The notes under the pieces: model-generated
Told to the model about the DNA's origin: nothing
Seen by the model: only the letters and a program-made list of their open reading frames with translations
Database searches by the model: none
NCBI GenBank assembly: GCA_014529385.2
Contig: CM043953.1
Coordinates: 90,054,342 to 90,118,341 of the forward strand
DNA: 64,000 nucleotides
DNA from: Adiantum capillus-veneris
Lineage: Eukaryota; Streptophyta; Polypodiopsida; Polypodiales; Pteridaceae
Direction: 5' to 3'
Position numbers and translations under genes: made by a program
Shown: positions 1 to 10,284 of the stretch, in pieces
How the letters are laid out: each line of letters opens with the position of its first letter
How positions within the stretch are numbered: position 1 is the stretch's first letter

Positions 1-142
1 GCAAATGGACTAGTCATCCATTGTGGAATGATGTCGTAGGGTAACATAGGGATCCTCTACCCGCTAAGAAAAGGACTCATGAATATGCTTTATCTTCTCT
101 ACACCATAGTCGAGGACAACTATGATTTCAAGAGAGAGGTAA
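1..142 (+). pseudogene. 3' tail of a chromovirus-type pol, directly before its 3' LTR
   Basis: In one frame this reads a short tail containing HSRGQL just before the LTR. Gypsy chromovirus pol genes often end in a similar SRG(Q/R)-type tail, and the remnant at 33066-33353 ends in a comparable way. A purine run, AAGAGAGAGG, at about 130-140 lies a few bases before the LTR and could be the polypurine tract. The rest of the element is outside the window. The assignment rests on position and a weak motif, so it is tentative. Confidence 0.4.
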
Positions 143-1715
143 TGTCATAATAATCAATATCTAATTCTCCTAAATGATTTTCTCATGTTAAACTGATCAT
201 TTAATATGGGGAAGTGTCAGGGGAGAAAAAGCTAGAATATTGGTTAAGCTAGAAGACCGGCCACAGTAGGGATCCAAAGGAGGGAAAATAGGGATCCAAA
301 GGGGGGGGCATCTGCAAAAGAGCCACGTGTAACAATGGGCTAAAAAGACCCTAAGGTTCAGCCCATTAAGACTTCCAAAATGCTAAGGTTCCAAAATTCA
401 AAGGTTGTGTCCAAAGGTCAACCTTAAGGGAATTGGATGCTTGGTGTGTGTACCAAGAAATTCTTTGCAATCCCTACTTGGGAGGGGGCGAGCCTTTCTT
501 CTAGGGGATGAGAGAGAAAGCCACACACACACACACACACACAAGCTCCCTTTACACAAAGGGAATGAGGGACACATGTCAGGTCCCTAGGCCAGATGCC
601 CACAAGGTGTACCCAATTCCTATTGGATGGCCTTGGAGGTGGACCAATGAGAATTAGGCTAGAGTAAATCTAGTTTAATTAATTTAAAAACACTTAATAA
701 AAGAACCAATGAGAATTAAGTCTCCTAGATGACTATTGGACAGTCTCCCAAGGGGTCCAATGAGCATTCAGGAGCCCAATGGCTTGCCTGATTCCTATTG
801 GCCAAGAGGCAAAGGGGTCCAATGAGAGTTTAGTTTAATTATTAAATTACCTAAAGCTCTCACAAAAGGGGAAAGGGGGACACATGTCAGAAGGCTATCA
901 CTTATGCTGCTTAATAGTCATTGGCTTGAGGGCCAATGAGGGTTGAGCAAGAGCAAATAGCAAGAGGGCTCGCCCAAGAGAGAGAGGGGGCTGATTTTTT
1001 CAAGGCATTATCACACACACACTCTATGTGTGAAGTAAAGAAGACTATCTCTTCCCAAGCTTTAATGGAGAGCTCATCACCTACTCCAAGCTTGTGAGAT
1101 AGAAGCCTACATCGACACACTCTTGGCATGTGGATGCAAATCCAACCAAGAGCCAAGATTCAATGCATGCTCATCTCCTCTACCAAGCTAATTACTAAGC
1201 TAAGCTATGCTAATATGAGTGATTATGTGAGGAGATATACATCTTTCTCGTAAGATACTCCTTCTTCCTCTCAATCTACTCTCATACCCTGCTAGCTCTC
1301 ACCATCTTCGAAGGTGTGTGAGGTCTTGGGTCTGAGATCGGGGATAATTTATGTTGTGTTTGCTAAGTGTTTTGTTTAGTGCATGAAGCTTTCATCTTCA
1401 TTGCACTAGCTAGTCTTGAAGGAACACAAAGAATTGTATTGTACAATGTCTCTCTTGATGGGAGAAACCATAATACAAAGCCTTTTGGAGGGGGGACCAG
1501 CTCCATGCAGATCCGGTCCTCAACTGTTTCAATAGCTTAATTTCTCTCTCTTTTGAAAGTATTGTTGATGCTATCTAACTAGGTGTTATGCTTTTTGTTG
1601 CTCTCTCCACCCAAGCACTCTTGTAATTCTCATTAGGAATCTATTCTAATGAAATGCCCACTATGTTCATGCTAATTTCCGCTACACATAAGTTTTTAGG
1701 CCATTAAATGTTACA
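143..1715 (+). repeat. LTR of a chromovirus-type gypsy element (copy 1, probably a 3' LTR)
   Basis: The 1573-bp sequence starts TGTCATAATAATC and ends AAATGTTACA, so it has TG...CA ends. It matches 36536-38134 almost end to end, with some diverged patches near 405-500. The other copy is followed by an initiator-Met primer site and gag, which identifies both as LTRs. No primer site follows position 1715, and a purine tract precedes 143, so this copy is best read as a 3' LTR or solo LTR. A CA microsatellite lies at 522-543. Flanking bases GGTAA and GTATT do not form a target duplication. The small open frames inside it are not supported as genes. Confidence 0.85.
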
Positions 1716-2291
1716 GTATTAGTTGTAAATTAGAGTAGTTATTGGTGGTCGAATGATTTGTGAGGTAATAAAAGCGTTTGCTAGTCCGTGTGTGGCAGTG
1801 AAGCGTTTTTCTATTCACAATTTCAAAACCCCATATGATGAGTAGGAGTAGCTCTAGGTAAGTGATCTGATTCTAATCTAGAGCTATTCATCACTGATTT
1901 ATTTGCTGAAGTGCTTGTTTGCATTTAAAATCACCAAAAAATATGATTTTTAGGGCTAAAATTGAATAAACAGGTTTTTGTTGACATTTTTTCATGATTG
2001 ATTGATGATGTGCATATAAGAGGGCATTTGCAAGAGTTCTAAGAAGAAAAAAATTTGCATCTCAAGACCAAATTTGACAAATTTGATTGCACCAGAGTGT
2101 TCAAAAGGGGTGTTTTACTCTAAGTACTCCTTGAGACTAGGGTTTTGACCTAGTGTCACAAACGGAAAAAAGAGAAACTTGGGATTCTGAGCATGTATTT
2201 GTATGAAAATTGGTAAAAGTGCTTGAAAACTAGTGTTGGAGACTTGGGGATACTTGTGGTTAAATTCTGGCCAAAAATCCATCAGAAGACT
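1716..2291 (+). other. Non-coding leader sequence upstream of the first palindrome array
   Basis: No credible coding frame is seen. The sequence is A/T-rich and continues into the array once the TRIM insertion (2292-3903) is removed: ...CAGAAGAC before the insertion joins GTCATATGTG after it. It is therefore probably part of the long untranslated leader of the E1 gypsy element. No primer-binding site was found after the LTR at 1715, so the LTR and this leader probably belong to different elements. Confidence 0.4.
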
Positions 2292-2333
2292 GTCAAAGTC
2301 GACGATGCGGAAGCATAGAGACCGTACCAAGGG

Positions 2334-2370
<37 letters not shown>

Positions 2371-2559
2371 TTGAACCAATGAACCTTGGCAATGAATAAC
2401 TGAATGTGTATACAATGGAGGCAAGGGGTTGCTTATATAGCAAGCCCAGTAAATTGCCCTACCCAAGACTTTGACAAATAAGTAAAATAAATACCTAAAA
2501 GCCAAACTAAATAATGGGATCACATTGGGCAGTTCACTTGAGATGCCAAAACTTTAACA
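2292..2559 (-). repeat. 3' LTR of the TRIM-like element
   Basis: 268 bp with TG...CA ends, close to identical to 3645-3903 except for a GA microsatellite that is 33 bp here and about 27 bp in the partner. The short ORFs crossing it, rich in Ser-Leu, are microsatellite translation. Confidence 0.88.
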
Positions 2560-3070
2560 CCCTCTCTACAGCTCATAGGGGAGATCAATAGTGAGACCAA
2601 GTCAATGAAGAAGCTACCATGGATACCCCAATAGAAGGCCTTGTACTACTGAATACACCTCAGTGTTGGTCTCCTCAACTTTGTGCCTGAAAGTAATGCC
2701 ATCTTGAGCATCGGTTGCCTTTGTAGAAACTTTGAACTCTAGACCATACTATGTTCAATAATTCCCATTCATAAATTGTGAACACATCACGTCCAAAATA
2801 TAAAACTCTAAGATAATGAACTGTTGGAACACATCATTTTCATAGTCTGACCAGCAACAACTAATTGGCTAGCCCATTCATAGTGTTTTAGACGTCTGAT
2901 TGGTTCCCTGTCGGATGCATGTGCATTGAACTTCGACTTACGGGTCCAAACACCAATAAGTTGAAATCCAACACAAGGGTCCAAATTAATTATAGGGAGC
3001 ATTGATTGCCCCTCTCTGCCACTCACAAGACTCTCTCTGGCTGAAGCTAGTGGTGACACCTGTCATTTGA

Positions 3071-3460
3071 CTAGAAATTTGACGTCGAGACCACTGTGGC
3101 CACTGCCACAAGTGCCATGTCGATCTCCTCTGCCAAATCTTTATTACCATAATCTCTGTCCAGCTTGCCTTTAACTTTGTCTTCAAGTGAATTCCTGCTT
3201 TTGCCTTTGACTTCCAACTCTCGATCCAAACAAAGCATCGAATCACAATCATGATCGTGGTCGTACCTCCCGGGTACCAAGGTAGCTAACTGAGTACTCG
3301 TATTGCCATCCTTGTCCAACTGACCTTTGCTGCTATCCTCTAGCAAACTCCTCCATTTGCTTTTGACTTCATAATCTTGAGCCAAACAAATTGCTGGGTT
3401 CCTTGAGAATTGTGTCGGTGTACAGGTCGCTAAATGGATGGTTGACAATCCGTTATCCAT
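3071..3460 (-). other. Open frame of unknown function inside the TRIM-like element
   Basis: A 129-codon frame on the coding strand of the element. It matches no family I recognise. It contains two similar segments, one beginning CLAQDYEVKSKWRSLLED and one beginning CLDRELEVKGKSRNSLED, about 156 bp apart at the DNA level, so it arose in part by an internal duplication. It has no zinc knuckle or gag signature. It may be a captured host fragment or a chance frame in a duplicated non-coding segment. Confidence 0.3.
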
Positions 3461-3629
3461 AGCTTTTGGTTGTCTTTTGGTCGATGTCCTCGGGCCTCAA
3501 GCAAGGGAAGGCCATGATGAAGTTGCAAAGAACTAGTAATTTGGTACGTTCTCGCACTCCAAAACTGGCCGCACAAACCAAGCCGATCAATGAACTCCTC
3601 CAATGCCCTTCTCCCTAGGTTCCGCAATC

Positions 3630-3644
3630 CTTGCTCTAATACCA
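3630..3644 (-). promoter_or_regulatory. Primer-binding site of the TRIM-like element (initiator-Met tRNA type)
   Basis: The + strand reads CTTGCTCTAATACCA directly left of the 5' LTR. The minus strand is TGGTATTAGAGC, one base from the standard plant primer site TGGTATCAGAGC. This fixes the orientation of the element. Confidence 0.85.
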
Positions 3645-3679
3645 TGTCAAAGTCGACGATGCGGAAGCGTAGAGACCAA

Positions 3680-3710
<31 letters not shown>

Positions 3711-3903
3711 TCTCCTGAACCAATCAACCTTGGAAATGAATAACTGAATGTGTATACAATGGAGGCAAGGGGTTGCTTATATAGCAAGCCCAGTAAATTT
3801 CCCTACCGAAGACTTTGACAGATAAGTAAAATAAATACCTACAAGCCAAACTAAATAATGGGCTCACATTGGGCAGTTCACTTGAGATGCCAAAACTTTA
3901 ACA
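3645..3903 (-). repeat. 5' LTR of the TRIM-like element
   Basis: 259 bp, TG...CA ends, with the GA tract at about 3684-3710. It matches 2292-2559. The base pattern CTTATATAG inside both copies could hold a promoter element, but this is not tested. Confidence 0.88.
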
Positions 3904-5600
3904 AAGATGTCATATGTGTATGATGTCTGAGAAGTGAATCGGGCAACCAAAGTGAACTTTTGACATTATACCCATCTTTTGCAAGTTGTGTTGAGCATAT
4001 ATATCAAGTTTCATTTCATTTGGACATATATATATTGAGGATTGAGGGGATTTTACTCTTTCAGGTAATTTCCTTATCAAAAAGTGATTATTTTGTGCAA
4101 TTTTGATTTCCAAAATTTGTTGTGAGCACATGTGCATGTAGTATATATCAAGAAGCAGCTGGGGTAGAAAGAGAATTCCATTTTGACTAGATAGAAATCA
4201 TATGGATATGATGTCTAAAGGGCAATTTTAGGGACCAAAGCTAACATCATAGCAGACCAGGGTGTTTATCACCACAAAAAAAGCTTAGAGACCAAGTTTC
4301 ATTCAATTTGGAGAAATTTTTACTCAGAAAACCTCCCAGAGATACTGATAGCAACTGACACAAAATTATGGGAGATTGACATGCCTACATGTGTTTGAAT
4401 CACAAAGCAGAACTTGGAGTCAATAGAGCATATCAAGGAGAGTCTAAATTTCAAGTTTGGGCTAATTCTGAGCACATAGACATCATACGCATATGATGTC
4501 TCAAGATCTAAAAGTCTGATTGTACTTTTGACCATACAGGAGACTTGGAAATGGTGATTTAAGCTTGTTTGCAAAATTTCATCTCATTTGGACACATATC
4601 TTTGAATTTAAGAAGATTCTTGCAATTCCAAGAAGGTAAAAGTGAAAAAATAGTGATTTTGTGCATTTTCAACATCCACAATTTTTTGTGAGTACATATT
4701 CTTGGTGTATTCATCAACAAGCACCTTGGGTAGAAGCAGAAGTGAAATCTGAGCCAAAAGACATCATACGCGTATGAAGACTTTTAGGCCAGATCTGGGT
4801 CAAATCATACATTTGAGTATACCCTAGTGTCCTAAAGCATCAAAGAAGTCCCTAGAAAAAATTTCATTGCATTTGGAGCACATTTGGGCTAAAAAGTGCC
4901 AAAAGATAGAAATTGGGCAAGGTGCATGCTTGTATTTACCATAACTTGCACAAAAAGTGTTGAAATTGAATTCTGAAAGTTGTTGAGAGTTGCTTGAGTG
5001 ATAAAGCATCTTTGGGATAAAATTCACTTCAGTTCTCGACAAAATACATCATACGTGTATGACGCCCGAAGTCCCGTATTAGAGACCAAAACTTACATCT
5101 GAGCTTACAGAAGTGTCTGCCATCACAAAATAGGCCTAGAGACCAAGTTTCATTCAATTTGGATCACTTTTGGCTTAGCTAACCTCCCAGGGAAGTTGCA
5201 AGCAACCAAACAGAAAAAGGAGTGATAGATCTAACTAAAAGTGTCAGAATCACAAATTGAGACTTGGGATGGTCACAGTGCATCAAGGAGAGTCTACAAT
5301 TAAAGTTTGGAGCAATTCTAAGTTAGGAGACATCATTCGCGTATGAAAACTCGAGGCACAGGCTGAGGCCAGACAGGAACTTTGACTGGTCAAAGAAATT
5401 CCTTTTGACCCTAGAATCCCAAATATTGTTCCAAAACAAAATTTGGACACATGTAAGTGGATCAAAGGATGTATATAGTCTTGACACTCTGAAATCTGCA
5501 GAGTTGACCTATAGGAAGACTAGATATGATAGAAGACTGTTTTGGCCATAACTTGAGCCAAAACAAAGCTAAAGAGTAGCTCTACAACATTTAGGTCATT
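3904..5600 (+). repeat. Diverged tandem array (period ~285 bp) with a CGCG-centred palindrome in each unit (array 1)
   Basis: A 12-base palindrome of consensus CATACGCGTATG occurs at 3911, 4199, 4484, 4765, 5050 and 5334, spacings 288, 285, 281, 285 and 284. Around most copies the palindrome extends outward as GACAT...ATGTC. A second landmark, TTTCATTCATTTGGA and variants, recurs about 95-100 bases after the palindrome. The bases between are strongly diverged, except that units three apart are clearly similar (4291 and 5142, 851 bases apart; about 4425 and 5280). The array lies upstream of the decayed gag at 5962-7892, in the same place as array 3 in element D, so it is an untranslated leader of a gypsy element. 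No protein is encoded. Confidence 0.85.
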
Positions 5601-5961
5601 CACTGTTAGTTAGCATTCAAAAAACGTCGTTTAAGGCCTCAAAATGCATCCAAAAGTTAGGAGTGTCTAAAAGTGAAAATTGAGAGAATTGTGAGGAAAC
5701 GGTTGCGGTTTGAACATAGTTTTGTCTTTTTCCTAACCAAAGCACTAAGAACACCTTGGAATAAGACTGCTTTCATCAAGATAGAGCTGTTAAGCCCAGA
5801 AATCATGTCTACTTTAGATTCAAACTCAGCTTATACAAGCTCCAGGATCCCAGTGATAGAGGAGCATCCGCCCATAATGGATCTTCCAAACTTGCAGTTG
5901 ATAAAGACCAAATTTTGTTGAGAGAGTTTGGATGACAGATCATGAGAGTGAAGGACTGTAG
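5601..5961 (+). other. End of leader and possible gag N-terminus of element E1
   Basis: An 82-codon frame at 5673-5921 lies where the gag N-terminus is expected by comparison with element D (59021 onward). I cannot align it convincingly to D, so it is not called as coding. No other feature is seen. Confidence 0.25.
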
Positions 5962-7886
5962 ATGGCAGTGAGGTCAGCCTTTATGGTGCTTAGAGCCATA
6001 CCCAAAAGAGTTGATGGATTACAAGCTCTTAAATGTCTATACATACGGAGTCGAATGTCAACGGAAATCTATAGTGTTGATGAGTATGGACAAGAATACA
6101 GAGCTGTAGAAAGCACAAATCCACATAATGCATTAGAAATAGGTGGATATTTGGTCAATGAAGGACCACAAATACCTCCATGAAACACAAGAATTCCAAA
6201 AAGGGAGCCATTTGGAGTCCCTCCTAGAGCTATAACGAGAGATGAAATGATCACATAGATGGAAAGCATGCCTCCTCAAGTGAATATCCCTAATGGACCA
6301 ATCTCCAACAGAACGACCAATCCCTTCAAAGAAGACCAATATACAAGTAGGTATAAATCGGACTAGACAAGGAGAGTGGAAATGCCGATATATCCACCAA
6401 TGAACAACGTGGGACCAAATACATTGTAGTGATTACAGTCGGGGCTACATCAAGATGCCATACCAAGACCAAATATCAATAGAGTTGGCTATCCAGTCAT
6501 CCCAAGACCAAGTGAACCACCACTATTCCCATCATATCCGTGTTTGAGTGAAGGTCAAGGACCAACCATTAGACAGACTACAACAGGGTTACCTTATGCA
6601 GAAAGAGTAAGAATCAAGAGAGAGTTCCGGAAAGACCTACCTGTTGTGAGACACTCACGAGGATATGAACTAGAAGATTTCACTACCTGTTGTGAGACAC
6701 TCACGAGGATATGAACTAGAAGATGAAATCAAAGAATAACCTAGGCATATTAGAAGGCCTGAAGCGAGAGAAGGATTGGGAGAGTCTATGGTTAGTAGGC
6801 TTGTAGACAATCGGAGAGTTAGATTGTCCCAAGTCCAGAAATGGGTAAACAAGAAATACTTCGGAGATAAGGACCCTAGATACCATGTAGTAGCATTTGT
6901 GAGAGTAATTCGTGCAGAAGAGGTCAAGGATTTTGATACGCAATTTTTTGGATTTGGTTTGACGTTGGAAGATGACGCAGGTACATGGTTCAACTTAGTG
7001 GAAAGATGGGATTTTGAGACTCTAGATGAGCTTTTTGAATAATTCATCAAAGAATTCTCGCAGAAAAGCATAGCTCACAGTACGTTCTTGCAACTTCACA
7101 GATTCAAGTAGAAAGAGGGTGAATCAGTGCACAAGGTGGCATTACGGCTCAAGAGAGATGTCGAGTTCTATCCGAGAGCGAAACTACCTATGCACCCACA
7201 ACTGATGTTGATCTTTATCCAGGGAATGAGACATGCGAGTCTTCAAAAGGATCTGCATATGATAAGGAGCCTGATTCTAAATGAATTGATAAAAGAAGCT
7301 CTTCATATGGTGGATAACTGTGAGGAATATATAAAGAAAAGGATTGTAAGAATCAAGAGGACGACACATTCTCTCAGCACGGTGATTCACAAATGAGTGA
7401 GTCCATTGTGAAACCAACAACACCTATCGATCAGGAAAAATTTATCGATGACATAGTCAAGAGGTTAACTCCTCTTGTAAGGTCTAATTTGGGGGAGTCT
7501 AAGAGGTGCAAAATTGCGGGGAAATGTGCAAAATTGAGGGAAAATGGACAAACCATACGAGGGAAGAGTGCTACTCTAGCATGGAATATGCTAGGGAGAG
7601 GTATGTACAACCTATTCCACTAGCACCTACTCCACCTAGATACGTTACGAGGAATGTCCAGTCCAGTAGAAAAGTTTCAAGGCCATAGCCTATCTTAGGA
7701 CAACAACCTTTGTTGCCAGGTGCTAAAATGCCTATAGACATGACATACACACCGATGATGGAAGCATCTAATAAACAAGTGCTAGTACCAGCTACAATCT
7801 ATACTAATAATAAAGCACGGAGGGATTATGACATCCTCCCTGCCAAGTGTCGACATTTCCTAACTCCGACAGCATCCAGCCACATC

Positions 7887-7892
<6 letters not shown>
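5962..7892 (+). pseudogene. gag: Decayed gag of gypsy element E1 (5' part)
   Basis: Fragments in shifting frames line up in order with the gag of element D. At about 6040-6180 it reads YSVDEYGQEYRAVES, like D's AYDKYGRRYATIDKKE. At 6776-7042 it reads VQKWVNKKYFG...FGFGLTLEDDAGTWF, like D's KYSG...GFGLTLEGTALTWF, the capsid-like core. At 7127-7396 it reads FIQGMRHASLQKDLH...MVDNCEEY, like D's FVEGLRNETLKKDLH...LVDNCKAY. At about 7540-7600 it reads KWTNHTREECY, like D's KWTNHSTEECF zinc-knuckle-like motif. Stops and frameshifts are frequent, and a 46-bp tandem duplication sits at 6637-6728. The gene resumes at 11415 after a large insertion block. It is non-functional. Confidence 0.75.
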
Positions 7893-7928
<36 letters not shown>

Positions 7929-8141
7929 CACTTAAGGGCCAAGTCCTCTGTGTGTGTGTGTGTGTGTGTACTAAGACGTAGACAACCCTGTGTGTGCATT
8001 GTGTACTGAGACCTAGACAACCTCCATAATGTCTAGTGAGCGAGATAGAGAATCTGGACATTGGCAGAGGGAGATGCCTTCAAATTTGAAGGCAGCCTCC
8101 ATTATTTTGCACGAGGTGTCCTTCAGGTTCACATAATGAAT

Positions 8142-8177
<36 letters not shown>

Positions 8178-8237
8178 TCTTGCGAGCTCTCGAGACAAAT
8201 ACAAAACTGCAAGCTGTCAAGCTCGGAATAGCACCTG

Positions 8238-8292
<55 letters not shown>

Positions 8293-8761
8293 TCATGAGC
8301 ATGCTTGCACGCATGAGTTGCAAGAGCTCCACACAAGAGTATAGATCATGAGCAAGCAATTCCACCCACGCCTTGGCAAGCAGGAAGTTTGTGAGCCAAT
8401 TACACACGAGGGGCAGGACTCGAGGGGAACAAACATGGTGATGAGGATGGATGGATAGTCTTGGCACAACTGTGGCAAACTTCTTTCAAGGGAAAGTAGC
8501 TTTGATGTTTCTTGCAAACAGGAACACCACCCGCACCCATGAAGCCAACGACGGAGAGCAATACCACCTAGGTGTGGACGATGATCATCAGCCGATGTGA
8601 GCAGGTATATTTGCTCTCTCTCGAGTCCTGCCCCTCGTGTGTAATTGGCTCACAAACTTCCTGCTTGCCAAGGCGTGGGTGGAATTGCTTGCTCATGATC
8701 TATACTCTTGTGTGGAGCTCCTGCAACTCATGCGTGCAAGCATGCTCATGAACCTCTCTCC

Positions 8762-8793
<32 letters not shown>

Positions 8794-8862
8794 GTCATGT
8801 CACGCATGACCACACACTCTGTGGCTCTGTGTTTTTGTGTACAATGGTAGTGTTTGTGGTCG

Positions 8863-8922
<60 letters not shown>

Positions 8923-9007
8923 TGTCATTCACGCATGACCACACACTCTGTGGCTCTGTGTTTTTGTGTACAATGGCAATGTTTGTGGTCGTTCACAACT
9001 GTGTGTA

Positions 9008-9055
<48 letters not shown>

Positions 9056-9060
9056 AATAA
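7891..9060. repeat. Microsatellite-rich block
   Basis: GA tracts lie at 7891-7924, 8146-8175, 8243-8289 and 9024-9051. TG tracts are at 7949-7969 and 9003-9024. CT tracts are at 8755-8780 and 8867-8908, each followed by a CA run. A segment with CACGCATGACCACACACTC and the next ~60 bases occurs twice (about 8800 and 8930). Open frames here encode Ser-Leu, Arg-Glu or Cys-Val runs and are microsatellite translations. Confidence 0.9.
8286..8758. repeat. Long near-perfect inverted repeat (139-bp arms)
   Basis: The left arm 8286-8424 is the reverse complement of 8620-8758, with two mismatches that I can see. The spacer is 195 bp (8425-8619). The left arm is bordered by a GA tract and the right arm by a CT tract, so the complementarity continues into the microsatellites. 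A transcript across it would fold into a long hairpin. No coding potential is evident in the arms. Confidence 0.9.
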
Positions 9061-9561
9061 AATGAAACGAGTCCAAGTTATCATGAGCCTATGAGGACGA
9101 TATGGTTTCCTAAATCTTGGGAGGGTGATCAAGAAGATGCCTTGACTCTCTGACTCTCTGAGCAAGCTTGAAGCTACACTTGAGTTTTTGTCTTCCGTTA
9201 TTTGCTATTGTGGTTCCTATTTGGGTGAGCAGTCGGGCACGGGAAGCCATGATAAAGTCTATATGGGAACCAAGAAGGTAATTTCCTATCATATATATTA
9301 TAAGAAGGAAACTTGTTTCAGGCCAACGTTTTCACTTGAAAAGGTTGTGGGTTTTACAATGTTATAAAAAAGAAAACCAAATTGGGGGATTCATTAATTC
9401 AAGAGTCAAAGAGGGTGAGGTGAAAGGGTGCCATACCTCACCCGACGAGTGACCCCTACATCCCAGTGTCATAGACGAGAGAGTCTTTGGGCCTTTGCTT
9501 TTGGTGAGTGTCGCATATTTGTGTGTGTGGGTGTGTCTTGACTCTTTCCATAACCGAGGTG
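9061..9561. other. No feature recognised
   Basis: Unique-looking A/T-moderate sequence between the microsatellite block and the HABP4-like pseudogene. No coding frame, repeat or RNA gene is supported. Part may be the 5' untranslated sequence of the pseudogene. Confidence 0.4.
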
Positions 9562-10240
9562 ATGGCGACCTAAAACCCATTTAGTACATCATAGGTGGAG
9601 AATGATGAGCTTGCCATCCTCATCCCGTGTGTTGGAGATGCTTCTGCTCAGAAAGAGGTTAAGAAACCTCCTTCCTCGCAGTAGGCTTCCCTCAAGCTAC
9701 CACCCCTACCAAGCGTCCCACCAAGCCGTCTCCTCCCACTCAACTGTGGGAGTCACGGGCTGACAGTGGTAGAGGACGAGGTTGTGATCGTGGAGGTAGG
9801 GGTAAATATGGGAACCGTGACAAGGGTTCAAAAGGTGGTTACAATAGGCCCAGACGGGAAAATGGGGGTGATCACAGTGACTATAATGACCGGAATTACT
9901 GAAATGGTGGTGAGTACATAGGTGGCTATGCTGGTGGTAATGCAATGCAAAATGGTGAATTCTCAGTATCGCGAGATGATGGGGAAGGTAGGTTTTCACA
10001 AAAGCAGGATCACGGTACTGGTCGTGGAAGAGGGGTTGATTACTTTGGTGATGGAGAGGAACAAGGTGGAAGACGTACTTATAATTGGAGCTGTGGCGAA
10101 GGACACAAAAGTGAGGTCATGTGAGATGGTGATGGTCAACTGGGGTGTAGAGCTGGACCAGAATGTAGTTGAAGAGGTTGAGGAAAAATATCTTGGTTTT
10201 GTGAACACAGAGCAGCACCAAGAAAGTAGCAATAATTGCC
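9562..10240 (+). pseudogene. Pseudogene of an RGG-repeat RNA-binding protein (HABP4/Stm1-like family)
   Basis: From an ATG at 9562 the frame reads MAT*NPFS, then VENDE...GDASAQKEVKKPPSS, with stops. After a frameshift near 9685 it reads TPTKRPTKPSPPTQLWESRA, then an Arg/Gly-rich tract (DSGRGRGCDRGGRGKYG, RPRRENGG). After another shift it reads RRTYNWSCGEGHKSE and NWGVELDQNVVEEVEEK. This order (MATxNPF start, Pro/Lys linker, RGG tract, R-Y-SGTGHG-like box, NWG box) is that of plant HABP4/RGGA proteins, which bind RNA and ribosomes. Several stops and frameshifts are visible. No intron was noted, so a processed pseudogene is plausible. It lies inside element E1's gag region. Confidence 0.72.
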
Positions 10241-10284
10241 ACACAAGCAAACATGAAGGAAAAGAGAAAAAGTCATTGTGTCCT

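Larger units (their letters stand above)
2292..3903 (-). mobile_element. TRIM-like non-autonomous LTR retrotransposon (1.6 kb)
   Basis: Two direct repeats, 2292-2559 and 3645-3903, both begin TGTCAAAGTCGACG and end AAAACTTTAACA. The right copy is preceded on the + strand by GCTCTAATACCA, the reverse complement of a primer site for initiator-Met tRNA, so the element reads on the minus strand with its 5' LTR at the right. On the minus strand a purine tract (AGAGAGGG) abuts the 3' LTR. Flanks AAGAC and AAGAT are a 5-bp target duplication with one mismatch. The ~1.1-kb interior has no recognisable gag or pol. LTR size (~260 bp) fits the TRIM/SMART class, though the whole is longer than typical TRIMs. 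It is inserted in the palindrome array of element E1. Confidence 0.88.

Noticed and set aside
3904-5350. CRISPR-like array from regular palindromes
   Set aside because: The spacing is ~285 bp, the repeat core is only 12-22 bases, the spacers are themselves diverged repeats, and the context is a plant retroelement leader.
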